Position numbers and translations under genes: made by a program. Below, one piece after another: positions 7,895 through 16,738 of a DNA stretch of 61,812 nt; the first letter of the stretch is position 1, and every line of letters begins with the position of its first letter. The stretch comes from Pseudomonas sp. GM79 (lineage in GTDB: Bacteria; Pseudomonadota; Gammaproteobacteria; Pseudomonadales; Pseudomonadaceae): assembly GCF_000282495.1 (NCBI RefSeq), contig NZ_AKJE01000089.1:1-61812 (forward strand), given 5' to 3'. The notes beneath the pieces were generated by a model. The model made no database searches. It worked only from the letters and a program-made list of their open reading frames with translations, and was not told the origin of the DNA.

Positions 7895-8422
7895 TTAGCG
7901 CTTACGACGATGGCCAGTGATCATCGACAGAGGCAGGTTTTCACGCAAACGCAGGCTTTCCACCAACGCTGCGACGATATGCACACAAACCAATGCGAGC
8001 AGTGCATTGGCCATAAACTCGTGAACATCACGTAGCCAGTCTTCGCCCCAGAAGTAGTCCACTTCTTCCATCAAGAAACCGCTGATACCCAGACCGGTCA
8101 TCAACAGCAGCATGAGGACCATCACCAGTGCACCGATGGGCGAATGCCCCATGCGGTGATAGCCCTTGCCGGAAAACAGCGCCCGGCCATGCTGAACGAC
8201 CCGCGTCGGCGTCGGCCAGAAGTCTGACCAACGCGCCGATGGCGGGCCGATGAACCCCCACACCACGCGCACCAGCACGACAGCTACGGCGTAATAGCCG
8301 AGCCAGCGATGCCAGCCGTCTCCTTCCTCATTGAGGAAGTAGTCGCTGATGAAGACAACCGCCAGGGACCAGTGGCAAATACGCACGAGCGGGTCCCAGA
8401 GGCGCAGGGTTTCAGCTTTCAC
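7895..8422 (-). CDS. Cytochrome b/b6-type membrane protein
   Basis: 175 aa with four hydrophobic segments (about 15-30, 41-58, 96-116, 137-156). Histidines H17, H38, H134 and H148 sit in or next to helices, matching the di-heme ligand pattern of Ni/Fe-hydrogenase b-type cytochromes (DPLVRICHWSL near the start is typical). It probably carries electrons across the inner membrane, or to a periplasmic partner. It is 7 bp downstream of the small PepSY-like gene, so the two form an operon. The redox partner is unknown. Confidence 0.85.
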   Translation of the reverse strand: MKAETLRLWDPLVRICHWSLAVVFISDYFLNEEGDGWHRWLGYYAVAVVLVRVVWGFIGPPSARWSDFWPTPTRVVQHGRALFSGKGYHRMGHSPIGALVMVLMLLLMTGLGISGFLMEEVDYFWGEDWLRDVHEFMANALLALVCVHIVAALVESLRLRENLPLSMITGHRRKR

Positions 8423-8429
8423 AGGGGGC

Positions 8430-8693
8430 CTATTCGATTTCTTCTTTCACGACTTTGCCGGTGACCGGGTCAAAGTAGATCTCGACTTTGCGCTTGTCTT
8501 TGTCCCAGCCGTAGATCTCGTAGCAATTGCCGCTCGTGACTTTGAACTTCTTGATGTTGTAGCCCTTGGCCTTGAGATCTTCCTGAAACTTGGCCTGGTC
8601 CTGCCATTGGGCCTTGTCGGCTGTGGTGCATTGAGTCCCGGCGAAAGCCAAGGGGGAGGCGGCAAGAAGCGAGAGCAACAGAAGTTTACGCAT
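8430..8693 (-). CDS. Small secreted PepSY-like protein
   Basis: 87 aa. Residues 1-18 form a signal peptide (MRKLLLLSLLAASPLAFA, cleavage after AFA). The mature part is a single PepSY-like unit with the pattern ...GYNIKKFKVTSGNCYEIYGWDK... and ending YFDPVTGKVVKEEIE. Two cysteines (in TQCTTAD and GNCYE) could form a disulfide. The ATG at 8693 is preceded by GAGGAAAA; upstream codons are not signal-like. It shares an operon with the cytochrome b gene, and such pairs are common in pseudomonads. Function unknown; PepSY domains are thought to bind or inhibit partner proteins. Confidence 0.85.
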   Translation of the reverse strand: MRKLLLLSLLAASPLAFAGTQCTTADKAQWQDQAKFQEDLKAKGYNIKKFKVTSGNCYEIYGWDKDKRKVEIYFDPVTGKVVKEEIE

Positions 8694-8853
8694 GGGTTTT
8701 CCTCGACATATTGTTGTTGTCTGACAACGCGAGAGATTCTCATCACTCTCCGCGGGCTGAAGGTTAGTTGAGCTTTGAATCGTTGTCACTGGATTGCGGG
8801 CTGCGAACAAATGCCCGGGCGTTTGACCAGTGCCAATCAGTTAAGGTGCGAAA

Positions 8854-8947
8854 CCTGTGGGAGCGGGCTTGCTCGCGAAAGCGGTGTGTCAGGCGACATC
8901 AATATTGACTGTGCTGCCGTCTTCGCGAGCAAGCCCGCTCCCACAGG
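8854..8947. repeat. REP doublet
   Basis: CCTGTGGGAGCGGGCTTGCT... at 8854-8880 is inverted at 8921-8947. The right flank (TTGCGTTTAACTGACCgGCATT, 8951-8972) is nearly repeated next to the doublet at 51803-51899, so the mobile unit is longer than the REP core. It occupies most of the 304-bp gap between the PepSY-like gene and the TonB receptor 3' end. Confidence 0.9.
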
Positions 8948-8997
8948 AATTTGCGTTTAACTGACCGGCATTGCGGTGTTGGATTTCAGGTTTCCAC

Positions 8998-11121
8998 TCA
9001 GAACCGGTAGTTGGTGCTCAGCTCCAGAGTCCGTGGTGCTCCGGGGGTGATCAAGTCCACCGAGCCATGGGCCGAGGCGTAATAGTCCTTGTCGAAGACG
9101 TTGCGCAAGCGCAGCGCCATGTCCCATTTCGGCAAGTTGTAGAGCAACGCCGCGTCGACGGTGGTGTAGGCGGGCATGACCACCTGGTTGTCCAGGGCGG
9201 TGTAACGGTCATCGACATAGTTCGCCCCCATGCCCACGCGCCAGGTGTTGGTCAGCGAGCGCACCAGCCAGAGGTTGGCACTGTGACGCGGGGTCAACGT
9301 TGGTGTCTGGCCTTCGTTGGCGACGCCATTGGTTCGGCTGTTGGACTTGGTGATCTCGGCGTCCAGATAGGCATAGCCGGCATAGACCTGCCACTTGTCA
9401 CTCAACTGCCCGCTGGCGGTCAGTTCAAGACCGTCGGTGCGCTGCTCGCCCGACAGGACCAGCTTGGTCGGGTTCGCCGGATCGGTCGTTTTCATGTTGG
9501 TGCGTTCCAGCCGGAACAGCGCCGCCGTCAACGCCAGGCGATTGTCGAGCAGGTCCCACTTGCCGCCGATCTCGAAGTTGGTGGTTTGCTCCGGTTCAAG
9601 GCCCTGGTTGGTAGTGCTCAGGGCGAAGACTTCGGAGGAGGGTTGATAAGAGCGACTTACCGAAATGTAGTAGGACTGAACCTGATCAGGCTGATAGACC
9701 AGGCCTGCGCGCGGGCTCCAGGTGTTGTCGGTTCGGGACATTGAGGCACCCGTCAGGTCATCCGAATACTCCTGATCGAATACGTCATAGCGCACGCCCA
9801 AGAGTGCTTTCCATTGCGGGGTCAGTTCAATCAGATCCTGGACGTAGAAACCGGCCGTGTCCTGGGTAGTGGTGCCCTTGGCGGTTTGTCGGTTGGCCTG
9901 GAACGGCACGTCGACCAAGCCATCGCGGTACACCGGAACCCGCGCTACGTTGCTCTGGCTGAAGACGGATTGGTCCTTGACCTGACGCCCCAGTTCCACG
10001 CCATAGAGCAGGTTGTGGTTCATCCCGGCCAGCGTGGCCCGTTGCTTCAATTCGGTCTGGTTGAACCAGCCGTCTTCCTTGCGCTGCACGTTGCCGCGAT
10101 TGAGTTTTACCAACAGCTCGCCGTTGGGCGCGGTGACGAAACGGGTCGGGCTGGAGTCGGCGAGTGTGTTGTTGCGATCCAGATCGTAGTGGTAGTAGCG
10201 GCTGGTGTTGCTCAGGGTGAAGTCGTCGTTGATGCGGTAGTCGACGCCGGCCGTGAACGAAAACACTTCGCTGCGGGTGTAATCGTCATCCGGGTCGGCG
10301 GAACCGAAGCGCTTGTCCCGATCGACATCGACCGGGCGATCGCCCCGTGCGGGAATGCCGAAGTCGATCAAGCGTTTGTCGTAGAGGTACGTCGCCCCCA
10401 GGTTCAGCTCAAGATCGTCGGAGAGTTTGAAGTAGGCCGAAGGCGCAATGGCCTTGCGATCGATATAACCGTCATCGCGGAAGGTGTCGCTGTTCTCCAG
10501 CGCACCGGTCACCCGGAATGCCTTGTCGTTTTGCTGCTGATCGGCCCAGCCAGCGTCGAACTGCGTGCGCTTTTTACCCTCGCTGTCGAAGCTGACACCC
10601 ACTTCCTGTTTGGGGGTGAAGTTGGGTTTCTTGCTGATGCTATTGATCAGGCCACCGGATGAGCCACGGCCATAGAGCACCGCTGCCGGTCCCTTGATCA
10701 CTTCCACGCGCTCGACGTTGGATAGATCGCGGAAGTACAGCGCGTCGTCACGAACGCCGTCGACGTACATGTCGCCGATGGCACTGAAGCCGCGAATGGT
10801 GACTTGGTCGCGCTGGCCATCGCCATTGGAAAGACCGATGCCGGGGACATTCTTCAACACGTCTTCCATCGACTGTGCGCCCTGATCCTTGATCACGCTC
10901 TGGGGGATCACGTTCACCGTTTGCGGGATATCCCGCAGCGGCGCGTCGATCTTCAGCGCACTGCGGCTGTCGGTCGGCTTGTAGCTCTGCTCGCTGTAAT
11001 CACTGGTCACAGCGGTTGCAGGAAGGGCCAATGCCGATTGGGTTTCTGCTTGCAAATCAGGTACTGCAAAAAGCCCCAGCAGTGAGAGAGAGGCCGGGTA
11101 AATGCGCGGTAAAGCCACCAT
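8998..11121 (-). CDS. TonB-dependent siderophore receptor
   Basis: 707 aa outer-membrane receptor. It has a signal peptide (residues 1 to about 25, ending LQAETQ), a plug domain (IPQTVNVIPQSV, then VTIRGFSAIGDMYVDGVRDD and ERVEVIKGPAAVLYGRGSSGG) and a 22-strand barrel ending in aromatic F (STNYRF). The plug is most like catecholate-siderophore receptors (FiuA/PiuA/CatE-type). The start has a strong ribosome site (AAGGAGCTC-ATG). A Fur-like box lies just upstream (11144-11162), so iron repression is expected. No sigma/anti-sigma pair is adjacent and there is no N-terminal signalling extension. The ligand is not determined. Confidence 0.92.
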   Translation of the reverse strand: MVALPRIYPASLSLLGLFAVPDLQAETQSALALPATAVTSDYSEQSYKPTDSRSALKIDAPLRDIPQTVNVIPQSVIKDQGAQSMEDVLKNVPGIGLSNGDGQRDQVTIRGFSAIGDMYVDGVRDDALYFRDLSNVERVEVIKGPAAVLYGRGSSGGLINSISKKPNFTPKQEVGVSFDSEGKKRTQFDAGWADQQQNDKAFRVTGALENSDTFRDDGYIDRKAIAPSAYFKLSDDLELNLGATYLYDKRLIDFGIPARGDRPVDVDRDKRFGSADPDDDYTRSEVFSFTAGVDYRINDDFTLSNTSRYYHYDLDRNNTLADSSPTRFVTAPNGELLVKLNRGNVQRKEDGWFNQTELKQRATLAGMNHNLLYGVELGRQVKDQSVFSQSNVARVPVYRDGLVDVPFQANRQTAKGTTTQDTAGFYVQDLIELTPQWKALLGVRYDVFDQEYSDDLTGASMSRTDNTWSPRAGLVYQPDQVQSYYISVSRSYQPSSEVFALSTTNQGLEPEQTTNFEIGGKWDLLDNRLALTAALFRLERTNMKTTDPANPTKLVLSGEQRTDGLELTASGQLSDKWQVYAGYAYLDAEITKSNSRTNGVANEGQTPTLTPRHSANLWLVRSLTNTWRVGMGANYVDDRYTALDNQVVMPAYTTVDAALLYNLPKWDMALRLRNVFDKDYYASAHGSVDLITPGAPRTLELSTNYRF

Positions 11122-11143
11122 GAGCTCCTTTTTTAATTATTGC

Positions 11144-11162
11144 GCTAATGATAACGATTACC
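11144..11162. promoter_or_regulatory. Fur box
   Basis: GCTAATGATAACGATTACC matches the 19-bp consensus GATAATGATAATCATTATC at 15 positions. It lies 23 bp upstream of the receptor start codon, where Fur would cover the promoter. Confidence 0.8.
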
Positions 11163-11237
11163 TTTTGTAAGTAAATAAATATCATTCACACACGGAGTCG
11201 ATACATTTGCCGTTGACCCTTACATGCGGGAAAACAT

Positions 11238-11257
11238 ATATTCGGTAAAACGCATAT
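11238..11257. promoter_or_regulatory. Likely ArsR operator
   Basis: ATATTCG-N6-CGCATAT is a near-perfect inverted repeat (6 of 7 positions) about 48 bp upstream of the arsR start. ArsR repressors bind such AT-rich dyads with TTCG/CGNA half-sites. No biochemical proof from sequence. Confidence 0.5.
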
Positions 11258-11304
11258 GCCTGTATTCATTCGCACCGCGTGTACACCAAACGCTGAGAAA
11301 CCCA

Positions 11305-11667
11305 ATGGCTGACCACCTGACGCCGACCACTGTTTTCAAATGCCTGGCTGACGACAACCGGGTTCGCATGATGCTGCTCATCGCCCGAGAGGGTGAGCTG
11401 TGCGTCTGCGAGCTGACCTGTGCGTTGAATGAGAGCCAGCCCAAAGTCTCCAGGCACCTGGCGCAGTTGCGTACAGGCGGATTGCTCTCGGACCGTCGGC
11501 AAGGCCAATGGGTTTTTTACCGACTGCATCCGAACCTTCCAGACTGGGTGCATCAGGTGCTGACCTTGGTGCTCGAAGCCAACAAGCACTGGTTGAGCCC
11601 GGATGCCAAACGCCTTGAAGAAATGGGTGACCGTCCCGAACGGGCAGCGGCTTGCTGCCCGGCTTGA
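11305..11667 (+). CDS. arsR: ArsR-family arsenic-responsive repressor
   Basis: 120 aa. A winged helix-turn-helix (ELCVCELTCALNESQPKVSRHLAQLR, residues 31-56) contains C33, C35 and C39. C33 and C35 in ELCVCEL are the As(III)-binding pair of classic ArsR proteins, and the C-terminus carries a further CC pair (117-118). The frame is open to 11224, but ATG 11305 starts the conserved MADHLTPTTVFKCLAD. It is followed within about 50 bp by gapdh and arsJ, so it should repress the whole operon and release on arsenite. Confidence 0.92.
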   Translation: MADHLTPTTVFKCLADDNRVRMMLLIAREGELCVCELTCALNESQPKVSRHLAQLRTGGLLSDRRQGQWVFYRLHPNLPDWVHQVLTLVLEANKHWLSPDAKRLEEMGDRPERAAACCPA

Positions 11668-11714
11668 TGATTCCCAAAGCGCCACCCCTGACAACAGAAA
11701 CAGAGCACACCAAC

Positions 11715-12719
11715 ATGACTATCAAAGTGGGCATCAATGGTTTTGGCCGCATCGGTCGCCTCGCTCTGCGAGCAGCCTGGCGCTGGCCAGAGTTTGAATT
11801 CGTGCAGATCAACGATCCGGCAGGTGACGCGGCAACCCATGCGCATCTGCTGAACTTCGACTCAGTGCATGGCCGTTGGAATGATCAGGCCGACTCCGAG
11901 GGCGACAACATCGTCATCGACGGCAAACGCATCAAGGTAACGGCCAACAAGGCGATTGCCGACACCGATTGGTCGGGCTGCGATCTGGTGATCGAAGCCA
12001 GCGGCAAAATGAAGACCGTCGCGGTGCTTCAGGCTTACCTCGACCAAGGCGTGAAGCGTGTGGTGGTCAGCGCCCCGGTGAAGGAGCAGGGCGCGCTGAA
12101 CATCGTCATGGGCGTCAACCATCAGCTGTTCAACCCGGCGGAACATCGCATCGTCACCGCCGCGTCGTGTACCACCAACTGCCTGGCGCCGGTGGTGAAG
12201 GTGATCCACGAGAAACTGGGTATTCGCCACGGCTCGATCACCACCATCCACGACCTGACCAACACTCAAAGCATCCTCGACCAACCCCACAAGGATTTGC
12301 GCCGTGCCCGGGCGTCAGGCATGAGTTTGATCCCGACCAGCACCGGCTCGGCCACCGCGATTGCCGAAATCTTCCCGGAACTGCGCGGGCGTCTGAATGG
12401 CCACGCCGTGCGCGTACCGTTGGCCAACGCTTCGCTGACCGATTGTGTCTTTGAAGTCGAGCGCGTCACCACCATCGAAGAAGTGAATCAGTTCCTCAAG
12501 GACGCGTCCGAGAACGAACTGAAAGACATTCTCGGTTTCGAGGAGCGTCCGCTGGTGTCCATCGACTACCGCACCGACCCGCGCTCATCGATCATCGATG
12601 CGCTGTCGACCATGGTCATCAATGGCACCCAGGTCAAACTCTATGCCTGGTATGACAATGAATGGGGTTACGCGAATCGCACCGTCGAACTGGCCAGAAT
12701 GGTCGGCCTGGCCGTCTGA
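11715..12719 (+). CDS. Arsenate-operon glyceraldehyde-3-phosphate dehydrogenase
   Basis: 334 aa, full-length GAPDH with NAD-binding start IKVGINGFGRIGRLALR, catalytic C152 in ASCTTNCLAP and catalytic H179 in TTIHDLTNTQ. Placed between arsR and arsJ, it is the specialised enzyme that joins arsenate to glyceraldehyde-3-phosphate, giving 1-arseno-3-phosphoglycerate, which ArsJ exports (pathway established in P. aeruginosa). ATG 11715 is chosen because the earlier part of the frame overlaps arsR and lacks the Rossmann start. ArsJ begins 10 bp after its stop. Confidence 0.93.
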   Translation: MTIKVGINGFGRIGRLALRAAWRWPEFEFVQINDPAGDAATHAHLLNFDSVHGRWNDQADSEGDNIVIDGKRIKVTANKAIADTDWSGCDLVIEASGKMKTVAVLQAYLDQGVKRVVVSAPVKEQGALNIVMGVNHQLFNPAEHRIVTAASCTTNCLAPVVKVIHEKLGIRHGSITTIHDLTNTQSILDQPHKDLRRARASGMSLIPTSTGSATAIAEIFPELRGRLNGHAVRVPLANASLTDCVFEVERVTTIEEVNQFLKDASENELKDILGFEERPLVSIDYRTDPRSSIIDALSTMVINGTQVKLYAWYDNEWGYANRTVELARMVGLAV

Positions 12720-12728
12720 GGAGCGGTG

Positions 12729-13958
12729 ATGAAAGCGTTGTCAGCCCTCACGCCTCAAGTGCGGCAGTACCTGCTCGTGACGGGCAATTACTGGGCCTTC
12801 ACCCTCACCGACGGTGCCTTGCGCATGTTGGTGGTGCTGCACTTTCACGCGTTGGGCTACAGCCCGCTGCAAATCGCGGCGTTGTTTCTGTTCTACGAAC
12901 TCTTTGGTGTGATCACCAATCTGCTGGGCGGTTATCTCGGCGCTCGATTGGGCTTGAACCGGACCATGAACATCGGGTTGGGGATGCAGGTTGTGGCGTT
13001 GTTGATACTGACGGTGCCAGTGGCCTGGCTGACGATTCCTTGGGTGATGGGCGCTCAGGCACTGTCGGGGATCGCCAAAGACTTGAACAAGATGAGCGCC
13101 AAAAGCTCGATCAAGCTGTTAGTGCCCGAGGGGCAGCAGGGCACGCTTTACCAATGGATAGCCATCCTCACCGGCTCGAAGAATGCACTCAAGGGTGTTG
13201 GTTTCTTTCTTGGCGGGGCATTGCTCGCCCTGATCGGGTTCAAAGGGGCATTACTGTCCATGGCGGGTGTCTTGGCGCTGATCTGGGTCAGCAGCTTGAT
13301 TCTGTTAAAAAAGGATCTGGGCAAGGCCAAAGCCAAGCCCAGGTTTCGCGACATCCTGTCCAAAAGCCGGGCGATCAACATTCTGTCAGCGGCCCGGATG
13401 TTTCTGTTCGGTGCTCGCGATGTCTGGTTTGTCGTGGCTTTGCCGGTGTACTTGAGCAGCGTCTTTGGCTGGGACTTCTGGAAGGTCGGTGGATTCCTCG
13501 CGGCCTGGGTGATCGGCTACGGCATCGTGCAATCGTTCGCGCCGCGAATCACTGGCAAGAAACGGGGGCATGTTCCTGATGGTCGCGCTGCCTTTCTGTG
13601 GGCATTTGCTCTGGCAGGCCTGCCCGCGGCAATCGCTCTGGGCCTGAACACCGGGTTGTCGCAACAGGCGGTGCTGTTAGGCGGGTTGATGGTCTTTGGT
13701 GCGCTGTTCGCGGTGAATTCCTCTCTGCACAGCTACCTGATCGTGTCCTATGCCAAAGAAGACGGCGTGTCGCTGGACGTGGGGTTTTACTACATGTCCA
13801 ACGCCATGGGACGGTTGATCGGCACCGTGCTCTCTGGCTGGGTTTATCAGGCTTTCGGGCTGGGGGCGTGTTTATGGATATCCAGCGCATTTGTTATTTT
13901 CGCGGCATTGATCTCTGTGGCGTTACCCCGGCATGCCAAGGCTATTCAACTGCCCTGA
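12729..13958 (+). CDS. arsJ: ArsJ, organoarsenical (1-arseno-3-phosphoglycerate) efflux permease
   Basis: 409-aa MFS-type membrane protein with about 12 hydrophobic segments. It has the ArsJ-typical start (QYLLVTGNYWAFTLTDGALRMLVVLHF) and the loop GIAKDLNKMSAKSSIK. GAGGAG lies 5 bp before ATG 12729; a GTG one codon earlier is possible. It exports the unstable arseno-sugar acid made by the preceding GAPDH, giving arsenate-specific resistance without reduction. No arsC, arsB or arsH is present nearby. A weak hairpin (AAAGCC...GGCTTT, 13958-13980) follows the stop. The next 270 bp, up to the protease-like gene, hold no other feature I can support. Confidence 0.93.
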   Translation: MKALSALTPQVRQYLLVTGNYWAFTLTDGALRMLVVLHFHALGYSPLQIAALFLFYELFGVITNLLGGYLGARLGLNRTMNIGLGMQVVALLILTVPVAWLTIPWVMGAQALSGIAKDLNKMSAKSSIKLLVPEGQQGTLYQWIAILTGSKNALKGVGFFLGGALLALIGFKGALLSMAGVLALIWVSSLILLKKDLGKAKAKPRFRDILSKSRAINILSAARMFLFGARDVWFVVALPVYLSSVFGWDFWKVGGFLAAWVIGYGIVQSFAPRITGKKRGHVPDGRAAFLWAFALAGLPAAIALGLNTGLSQQAVLLGGLMVFGALFAVNSSLHSYLIVSYAKEDGVSLDVGFYYMSNAMGRLIGTVLSGWVYQAFGLGACLWISSAFVIFAALISVALPRHAKAIQLP

Positions 13959-14231
13959 AAGCCGCTGTTTCATGGGCTTTACACCAAGTAAGAAAGTTCA
14001 ATTTCTAGTGTGCTTATTATGTGGGTGCCATTTTTCAGGCGTCAAATAGTTGAAGTTTCTTATATGGATCGAAAAGTAATTAGTCTTAGCACAATTTATT
14101 CATACGCATTTATTAAAACTTAAGCCATAAATAACCAACCAGGCCGGGCTGCGAGGAAAACTACAAGAACCTGACAACCAAAAGTTTCGCCACAATAAAA
14201 ATCCAATCCTCCTTATAAGTCGGTGATCATC

Positions 14232-14888
14232 ATGATTAAATTCATGACCTACTTTTTAATAGGAGCTGTTCTTGCAGGATGCAACGGTATGGTAAAGCCC
14301 GACTTGTCGGGGCCTGCCAATGATTCATACTTTTCAGTCTTCTCGGGCTTTCCTTTGCCTTATCTGTACATGGCCTCGGCCGTGCAATGGAACGAAGACT
14401 ATGCCGTCACCACTCGCCACACCCCCCTCATCCGCAACGTGAAATACAGCTGCAGCACCGGTTGCGACCTTGTCTTCATCCGGCACAAGGCCGACGGCCG
14501 CTACCCGTCATGGCGCACACCGCGTGTGGGTGAACACATCACCGCCGTGGGGGCGAGCCCCTACATGACCACCGTCAGCGGGCAAGGCAAGGTGTATTCG
14601 GCGCCTTTCATCAATAGCAATGAAGGCAGCGGCGAACGCTATGCCATTCATGATGCCCCGATAATAAAGGGGATGTCGGGTGGTCCCGTCATCGCCAATG
14701 ACGGTAGCATTGTCGGTATCAATGTCGGTTTTTTCTCCACCTCTTTAAATGATGTGAGTTTTCACCCTGGGTTAAAGGGGGCTGAGAGAATCAGCGTCTT
14801 TATCCCTTACTCGATCATTCAGCGTGAATGGGAGTTGATGCAGGTGAAACTTAACGATCCGCACGGCGCGAAGTACGCGAAGAAGTAA
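14232..14888 (+). CDS. Trypsin-like serine protease lipoprotein
   Basis: 218 aa. The N-terminus is a lipoprotein signal with lipobox LAGC (C17). A chymotrypsin-fold triad can be traced: H63 (TTRHT), D79 (GCDLVF) and S149 in GMSGGPV, the classic GxSGGP. C74 and C78 may pair. ATG 14232 gives the cleanest signal; a GTG three codons earlier is in frame. The protein looks like a short HtrA-like protease core without PDZ. It is monocistronic with a hairpin after it, in a locally more AT-rich setting. Substrate unknown. Confidence 0.75.
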   Translation: MIKFMTYFLIGAVLAGCNGMVKPDLSGPANDSYFSVFSGFPLPYLYMASAVQWNEDYAVTTRHTPLIRNVKYSCSTGCDLVFIRHKADGRYPSWRTPRVGEHITAVGASPYMTTVSGQGKVYSAPFINSNEGSGERYAIHDAPIIKGMSGGPVIANDGSIVGINVGFFSTSLNDVSFHPGLKGAERISVFIPYSIIQREWELMQVKLNDPHGAKYAKK

Positions 14889-14920
14889 CGTTGAATTGTC
14901 GTCAATCAATTGACCGTCGG

Positions 14921-14957
14921 GATGGGGTTCATCGTAGTGGGTATGATGAACCCCATC
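14921..14957 (+). terminator. Hairpin after the protease gene
   Basis: GATGGGGTTCATC and GATGAACCCCATC form a perfect 13-bp inverted repeat with an 11-nt loop, 32 bp after the stop codon. It lacks a strong T-run, so it may be a weak terminator or an mRNA-stabilising hairpin. Confidence 0.5.
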
Positions 14958-15092
14958 ATGGCTGGTTAGTTGAATCCAGGCGTATATTGATTGTGTCGAT
15001 CCAGATCATCGAGGCGATAGCAGATCGCTGGCGGTGCGACAGACGAGAGGCTGGGGGGCTAGCAGATATCCCAGAACGTTTGGAGGTGTGAC

Positions 15093-15995
15093 ATGAGCCA
15101 ATATCAACGACTCTTTCTAATAGCCGGCCCCACCATGCGTCACACGCCGGCACTGCAGCGGGCCGTCGCCATTGCCGAGGCCACGGGCGCAGCGCTGCAT
15201 ATCACGGTGATTATCGAAGATTTCAACATCCTGGGTTTGATCCACGCCAGTGCGCGGTTTCGTGAGGCTTGCCAGCAAGAGAACGAAAAATGGCTCAACG
15301 ATGAAGCCGATCTGATCCGTGGACGCGGGATCAACCTGAGTACCGAGGTGCTTTTCACTCGCGACGCGTTGCAAGAGATCCTTCAGCACGTGACAACAAC
15401 GCAGGCGGATCTGGTGATCAAGGACGTGCAGCATGAGTCGGCGCTCAAACGCGTTTTCATCACGCCTCTGGATTGGCATCTGCTGCGTGAATGTCCGGTT
15501 CCCGTCCATCTGGTCAGTGAAGTCAGTTGCCCACTTCCACGCGTGATTGTGGCGGCCGTCGATCCGTCGCATCCAGAGACTCAGATCACTGGAATCAACG
15601 ACCTGATCATCCAGGCTGCGAACGAATTGGCAACGCAATGCCATGCAGAAATGCATCTGCTGTATGCCTACGATCTATCGCAGACACATATCTCCGATGC
15701 GGGCGCGGGTGCAGTGACGATGCCCGGCTTCAACAGCGACGTGCGCAAGTCTTTGCACAAGTCATTCATCACGTTGGCCGATCACTACGGCGTGCCCACC
15801 GAACGGCAACACTTCGTTGCAGGGCCGCCAGGCAAAGCATTGGCCGACTTTGCAGCGCATCACCGGGCCGACGTGATCGTCATGGGCAATGCCCATCGCA
15901 AGGGGCTGGAAAAATGGGTGGGCAGTACCACGGAGCATGTTCTGTATCGGGTGCCCTGCAACATTCTCGCAGTCGCCGGGCAAGCGGATCAATGA
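15093..15995 (+). CDS. Tandem universal stress protein (UspE-like)
   Basis: 300 aa with two UspA domains (about 1-145 and 148-296). The second domain keeps an ATP-binding type loop (VMGNAHRKGLEKWVGSTTEHV, from about residue 263; glycines 265, 271 and 277). The first domain is more diverged. The start follows GGAGGTGTGAC. Proteins of this layout are general stress factors in pseudomonads and are often induced under low oxygen. Its 3' end overlaps the convergent next gene by 7 bp. Confidence 0.88.
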   Translation: MSQYQRLFLIAGPTMRHTPALQRAVAIAEATGAALHITVIIEDFNILGLIHASARFREACQQENEKWLNDEADLIRGRGINLSTEVLFTRDALQEILQHVTTTQADLVIKDVQHESALKRVFITPLDWHLLRECPVPVHLVSEVSCPLPRVIVAAVDPSHPETQITGINDLIIQAANELATQCHAEMHLLYAYDLSQTHISDAGAGAVTMPGFNSDVRKSLHKSFITLADHYGVPTERQHFVAGPPGKALADFAAHHRADVIVMGNAHRKGLEKWVGSTTEHVLYRVPCNILAVAGQADQ

Positions 15996-16405
15996 ATGGA
16001 TCCGTTGTTAAGTGAGCTGGAAAGGGGGGCTCGGCGACCGGCTCGGGATTTTTTCAGGGCGCGTGCCGAGATATCCCGGAAGGTGTCACTGTCGGTCGCC
16101 GCGAGCAGCTTTGCACCGTCCTTCATTGTGGCCATAAAGGTCACCTCGGTGTTTTTTCCGGCGAGCAGATAGCCGGCGATGGCGCCGACGGGACCGAGCA
16201 ACATGGCACCCGCGAGGCCCAGGCCTATGGCGGTCTTTATATTCTTGTTGGATTCAGTGTTCTGAACGGTTAGATCTTTAAACTCCGAGACCGGGAAGCT
16301 TGCTCCAAGCCGGGGTTTGAGGGACGTCTTGAGGGTGAGGGTTCCAAGGTGATATTCCCCGTCGCCCTGCGGGAAGTCACCGGCGAGTACTATGATCTTT
16401 GCCAT
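15989..16405 (-). CDS. Hypothetical protein with glycine-rich hydrophobic segment
   Basis: 138 aa. It begins MAKIIVLAGDFPQGDGEY, then a mixed region, then a glycine-rich hydrophobic stretch (about 59-83, GLGLAGAMLLGPVGAIAGYLLAGK). A region that looks like a beta-hairpin follows (TEVTFMATMKDGAKLLAATDS), then a basic tail. The hydrophobic part resembles glycine-zipper membrane segments. A start site AAGAGAAAACTCCAT-ATG is acceptable. I do not recognise the family. It converges on the stress-protein gene with a 7-bp overlap. Confidence 0.65.
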   Translation of the reverse strand: MAKIIVLAGDFPQGDGEYHLGTLTLKTSLKPRLGASFPVSEFKDLTVQNTESNKNIKTAIGLGLAGAMLLGPVGAIAGYLLAGKNTEVTFMATMKDGAKLLAATDSDTFRDISARALKKSRAGRRAPLSSSLNNGSIH

Positions 16406-16738
16406 ATGGAGTTTTCTCTTGGGCGATCATTTTTGGGTAGAACATTGCGCGCGCCCAAAGCCGAAACGTCAACGATCCGACGATGAGTGGCATCCATAAA
16501 TTCGCGATACCCAAGTGCAGGTTCTGCAAAAGAATTACATTCTCAGGCGTCCTCGGAGCGAAGGCACTTCAGGAGTGCGGACCCGGCGCTGCGACATGGA
16601 CGTTTTATAACGTTTAGCTCAAGCAGGCAGAGAGTGCGCTTTAATCCTCCGCTGGTCCGACAGGCTTAATCGCGACCAGAATCAAATGTTCGGCATCATC
16701 AACAGACCTTTCAGCCGAGAGGGTTTAACGGGGGATTA

